Part shown: positions 61,403-64,000 of the stretch, in pieces
Numbering within the stretch: the first letter of the stretch is position 1
Layout of the letters: each line of letters begins with the position of its first letter
Assembly: GCA_016786485.1 (NCBI GenBank)
Contig: JAEUWD010000045.1
Span: 1-64,000 of the forward strand
Length of the DNA stretch: 64,000 bases
Direction: 5' to 3'
DNA from: Bacteriovoracaceae bacterium
GTDB taxonomy: Bacteria; Bdellovibrionota; Bacteriovoracia; Bacteriovoracales; Bacteriovoracaceae
Notes under the pieces: model-generated
What the model was told of the DNA's origin: nothing
The model's database searches: none
Seen by the model: only the letters and a program-made list of their open reading frames with translations
Translations under genes and position numbers: made by a program

Positions 61403-62737
61403 ATGAAGTTTGTTTTTGGATTATTAAGTCTGGTTATTTCTATTAACTCACAAGCCGCAGTCATCGGAATTTTAGATTCAGGTGTGGATTATAAGCACGA
61501 AAGCTTAAGCCTTTCCATGTGGGAAAATAAAGGTGAAGTTCTGAACCGCCGTGATGATGATGGTAACGGTTACCAAGATGATATTTATGGTTGGAATTTT
61601 GCGAATCAAAACCAAGAAGTGATCGATTATAAATTTTTAGGCACTTTTTCTCGTGACCCTTACAAATATTTCGAAATTCAAGGTCGCATGTTCATGGGGA
61701 CTATGACAGACGAAGATCGTGCTTGGTTACAGGCTAAACGTGTTGATAAAAAATTCATGCAAGAAATGCAATTGTTTGGAAACTTCGTGCACGGAACTCA
61801 CGTCGCTGGGATTGCGGCGGCGGGAAATATGGACGCGCAAATCATGGCGCTTAAATTGATTCCAACTCAAGCATCACCTTTTATTGAGAGAGCTGCCGGC
61901 CAGGTTACGAAATCAATGACCGATGGAAATCGTGAAAAAATTCTTAAAAGTATTCTTTCGGCTTTAGCGGGTGCTCAGTCACAAATGATGGAAGAGATTG
62001 GTTTCTACCTTTCACTTTTTCCAGTGGATATCGTAAATGGTTCGTTTGGAACCAGCTTCACTGCCATTAAACCTATTATCTCGATGGCGTATAAAGTGAT
62101 CTTTTTTAAAACGGGAACAGATGAAGAGTTGGCTCCTTATATTAACTTCTTCATAGAAGAAATGTTAAAAGGTGCCTCAGTGCTTGTGAATTATGCACCT
62201 AAAACATTGTTTGTTTTTGCTGCTGGAAACGATGGACAAAACAACGATATCTACGGAACTTCACCGGCCAATTTACGTATGGATAACGTAATTTCAGTAG
62301 CGGCAACCTTCGAAAACCAGTATCTAGCACCCTTCTCGAACTTTGGTAAAAAAGTCGATGTTGCGGCCCCTGGTATGTTAATTGAGTCAAGTATTCCAGG
62401 CAATGAATACCTAAAAGTTAGTGGAACCAGCCAGGCAGCTCCCTATGTGGCCAATGTAGCGGCCCAAATTAAGGATGCGAATCCGCAATTAGGCGCAAAA
62501 GAAATTAAGAACATCATTATGTCGACCGTGGATAAAAAATCCTGGCTTGCCGAAGCGGTATCAACTGGTGGTATAGTTAACTATAAGCGTGCCGTATTGG
62601 CCGCAGAATATGCGCAAAGCATGCCTGTTGAAGAAGCCATTATGAATGCTCTAAAACATGTTAAAGATGTGCCTCCATCAAAAAATAAAATCAAAGGAAA
62701 TTCTGAGCCTATGCGATTGTATCCGCAATTCGAATAG
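61403..62737 (+). CDS. Secreted subtilisin-like serine protease (S8)
   Basis: 444 residues with signal peptide MKFVFGLLSLVISINSQA, followed directly by the catalytic domain without an I9 propeptide. The triad is Asp25 in GILDSGVDYKHE, His130 in HGTHVAGIAAAGN and Ser343 in SGTSQAAPYVANVA (the usual GTSMAAPH is changed). The oxyanion Asn is in FAAGNDGQ. A 100-residue insertion after Asp25 contains a possible calcium loop DDDGNGYQDD (51-60). Another helical insertion spans about 160-250. AAGAGG precedes ATG 61403. Lack of a propeptide and the insertions are unusual for a secreted subtilase. Confidence 0.9.
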   Translation: MKFVFGLLSLVISINSQAAVIGILDSGVDYKHESLSLSMWENKGEVLNRRDDDGNGYQDDIYGWNFANQNQEVIDYKFLGTFSRDPYKYFEIQGRMFMGTMTDEDRAWLQAKRVDKKFMQEMQLFGNFVHGTHVAGIAAAGNMDAQIMALKLIPTQASPFIERAAGQVTKSMTDGNREKILKSILSALAGAQSQMMEEIGFYLSLFPVDIVNGSFGTSFTAIKPIISMAYKVIFFKTGTDEELAPYINFFIEEMLKGASVLVNYAPKTLFVFAAGNDGQNNDIYGTSPANLRMDNVISVAATFENQYLAPFSNFGKKVDVAAPGMLIESSIPGNEYLKVSGTSQAAPYVANVAAQIKDANPQLGAKEIKNIIMSTVDKKSWLAEAVSTGGIVNYKRAVLAAEYAQSMPVEEAIMNALKHVKDVPPSKNKIKGNSEPMRLYPQFE

Positions 62738-62766
62738 AACACGATTTTATTAAAAGGATACTCAGG

Positions 62767-63303
62767 ATGAGTAAAGTTTTATTTCTGCTTCTTTCGCTTA
62801 GTGTTTACATGAATATTGTTCAGTATTCGAAACTCAAAGCCAGCAAGAAAAAGATCGTAAAAATTCAAAATGATAAAAATAACGAGCTTCACCAAAAAGT
62901 AGCAGCATCACGCGCGCCGGCCTTTCCTCAGCAATTAGAAATAGAAGATATTTATGAAGAGTGGGAACACGAATTAGCGGTTTTTCTAAACCACTTTGAA
63001 GTGACTCGTGCCCGTTTTGCTTTTGATCAATATAAAAAGCTTAAAATTCAAATGGCGAACGAAATGGAAGTATATCTAAAGAAAATTCGCCCGAATCAAG
63101 ATCTCGAAACGGAAGAAGTGATGTATTTCAAAACCGCCGAACTTGCTTACATCGAAAAATTAACTCAAAGATACTTACGTAAGTGGCGCGAAATTATCGG
63201 TGAAGAAACTTTTCAAGAATATCTATCATTGAAGCATAAATTCAATTCACAGGTAACAAACCTGACGAGTGATAAAAAATCACCAGTTGTTGTTAATTTT
63301 TAA
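62767..63303 (+). CDS. Membrane-anchored helical protein, unknown function
   Basis: 178 residues. A hydrophobic N-terminus (VLFLLLSLSVYMNIV) is followed by basic residues (KLKASKKKIVKIQ), which suggests a signal anchor. The rest is amphipathic helix (EEWEHELAVFLNHFEVTRARFAFDQYKKLK...) without cysteines, probably a periplasmic coiled-coil adaptor. It begins 29 bases after the subtilase stop and may be cotranscribed. It abuts the convergent gene with no gap. Confidence 0.62.
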   Translation: MSKVLFLLLSLSVYMNIVQYSKLKASKKKIVKIQNDKNNELHQKVAASRAPAFPQQLEIEDIYEEWEHELAVFLNHFEVTRARFAFDQYKKLKIQMANEMEVYLKKIRPNQDLETEEVMYFKTAELAYIEKLTQRYLRKWREIIGEETFQEYLSLKHKFNSQVTNLTSDKKSPVVVNF

Positions 63304-63999
63304 TTATCTGATGGTATTAACTAGACCCGATGTAACTTCGTTATACTCTTTGTACAAACCACTACCGAAAAGAATTTGAATAGGTAAAATGAGCTGTTTT
63401 TTACCGAGCTCAATGACTTGAGATAATTTAATGGTTTCAGTGTAACTAATGCGAGGAATTCCTTCGACCCGTTTAAAAATCACCAGAAAAATTTCATCAA
63501 TATTTTGTTCAACCGTAAGAGTATTATAAAAATCCTCACTCATAAGCAAACTGACAAAGGCGCCTTGAGAAAGCCGGGATTCTTGGCTTACTGTTAATAT
63601 ATCACCGGACTCTTCTGGTTTTTGAAGACGTTTCTCCGCTTCGATCCGTGCTGCTAAATTCTGATTATCAAGCCCGCTCAGTGGATTTAAAAATTGAAAG
63701 CTTTTAATCTGTTCAGGGTAGTTAAGTACCAAATAAAGTCTTCTATCTATAACCACAAAACCTTCATAATAATCTTTCAGGTTAAGGGCGTTGCAGTATT
63801 TCTTTTCGAGATCCGATAAACATTTTTCTTTATTCAAAATATCTTCGGGTTTAAGTTCAACCACTACGGGTGCAGCTATTTTGGGTTTGGCTTGATTATT
63901 GAGTGGTGGTAATTCACGAGAAGTTTCAATCACCATATTGTCTTGAACTTCTTCTTCACGGCCATAAATAAACAGGAAATAATAAGTGACACAGATAAC
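63304..63999 (-). CDS. Membrane-anchored protein of unknown function (5' end outside window)
   Basis: The frame stays open to the right edge (codons read VICVTYYFLFIYGREEEVQDN before Met at 63936), so the start lies outside and the visible N-terminus is a transmembrane segment. The exposed part begins with a Pro-rich stretch (ELPPLNNQAKPKIAAPVVVE), then a possible cysteine pair (KCLSDLEKKYC) and a mixed alpha/beta domain (YYEGFVVIDRRLYLVLNYPE ... LSQVIELGKKQLILPIQILFG). It could be a small inner-membrane assembly protein of a secretion or pilus system; PilP-like by general layout only. Confidence 0.5.
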   Translation of the reverse strand, partial: VICVTYYFLFIYGREEEVQDNMVIETSRELPPLNNQAKPKIAAPVVVELKPEDILNKEKCLSDLEKKYCNALNLKDYYEGFVVIDRRLYLVLNYPEQIKSFQFLNPLSGLDNQNLAARIEAEKRLQKPEESGDILTVSQESRLSQGAFVSLLMSEDFYNTLTVEQNIDEIFLVIFKRVEGIPRISYTETIKLSQVIELGKKQLILPIQILFGSGLYKEYNEVTSGLVNTIR

Positions 64000-64000
64000 T

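Noticed and set aside
1-64000. CRISPR array, insertion sequence, rRNA operon or prophage
   Set aside because: No regularly spaced repeats, transposase, rRNA sequence or phage structural gene was seen when reading the window.

Overview
The window is a gene-dense, AT-rich chromosomal segment of a Gram-negative, flagellated bacterium. It has LPS-type glycosyltransferases, outer-membrane barrels, lipoproteins, a TolC/HlyD exporter and a LolC/E-like permease. A short flagellin, a DUF3015/DUF4105 pair, several secreted peptidases and many secreted proteins of unknown function fit a predatory lineage of the Bdellovibrionota (Bacteriovorax/Peredibacter-like). That assignment is inferred from gene content and was not tested by any search.

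Layout. 1-2.3 kb: the end of a type I-like exporter operon (HlyD-like adaptor cut by the window edge, then TolC-like channel). 2.3-5.2 kb: prfC and an SDR/DUF2867 gene on the minus strand. 5.3-7.0 kb: a small accessory patch holding a BrnT/CopG-like toxin-antitoxin pair with a palindromic operator, then a four-helix membrane protein overlapping a DUF6973-like gene. 7.0-16.3 kb: core metabolism and translation (methyltransferase, gcvP, rsmJ, a papain-like secreted peptidase, a PfkB/adenosine-kinase-like enzyme, asnS, flagellin). 16.5-19.9 kb: an outer-membrane barrel, a structured intergenic region and two large unknown secreted proteins. 19.9-28.7 kb, minus strand: tmk-holB-ricT-sbcD-sbcC preceded by a GYF_2-like membrane protein. 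28.7-34.0 kb: sufE-hemB-heptosyltransferase-Kdo-transferase-like-unknown. 34.0-40.3 kb: an orphan Flp-type pilin, an outer-membrane protein with its own promoter and terminator, then a beta-oxidation operon (thiolase, FadJ-like) that runs into a LolC/E-like permease. 40.5-47.6 kb: two tandem unknown paralogs with a PilZ-like core, a Xer-type recombinase, an FAD oxidoreductase, a GT2 glycosyltransferase, two secreted proteins and a DTW-domain enzyme. 47.6-55.5 kb, minus strand: a low-complexity secreted protein, a VWA lipoprotein with a small partner, DUF4105 and DUF3015 proteins, an alpha/beta hydrolase lipoprotein and an amidohydrolase. 55.5-59.9 kb: elongator tRNA-Met, tilS, ftsH, folP. 59.9-64 kb: trypsin-like and subtilisin-like secreted proteases, a VOC-like protein and two unknowns, the last cut by the window end.

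Architecture. Genes are very tightly packed: five of eight convergent junctions share a palindromic stop of the form YTAR with a 4-bp overlap. TTG starts backed by strong Shine-Dalgarno sequences occur (flagellin, rsmJ, toxin). At several genes a -10 box lies exactly seven bases before the start codon with no Shine-Dalgarno, which suggests leaderless mRNAs. I see no CRISPR array, insertion sequence, rRNA or prophage. The best candidates for something undescribed are the 5.3-7.0 kb patch, the tandem paralogs at 40.5-42.4 kb, a terminator hairpin lying inside the start of the DUF4105 gene, a twin-palindrome operator before the trypsin-like protease, and a possible alternative-pairing leader on the flagellin mRNA.
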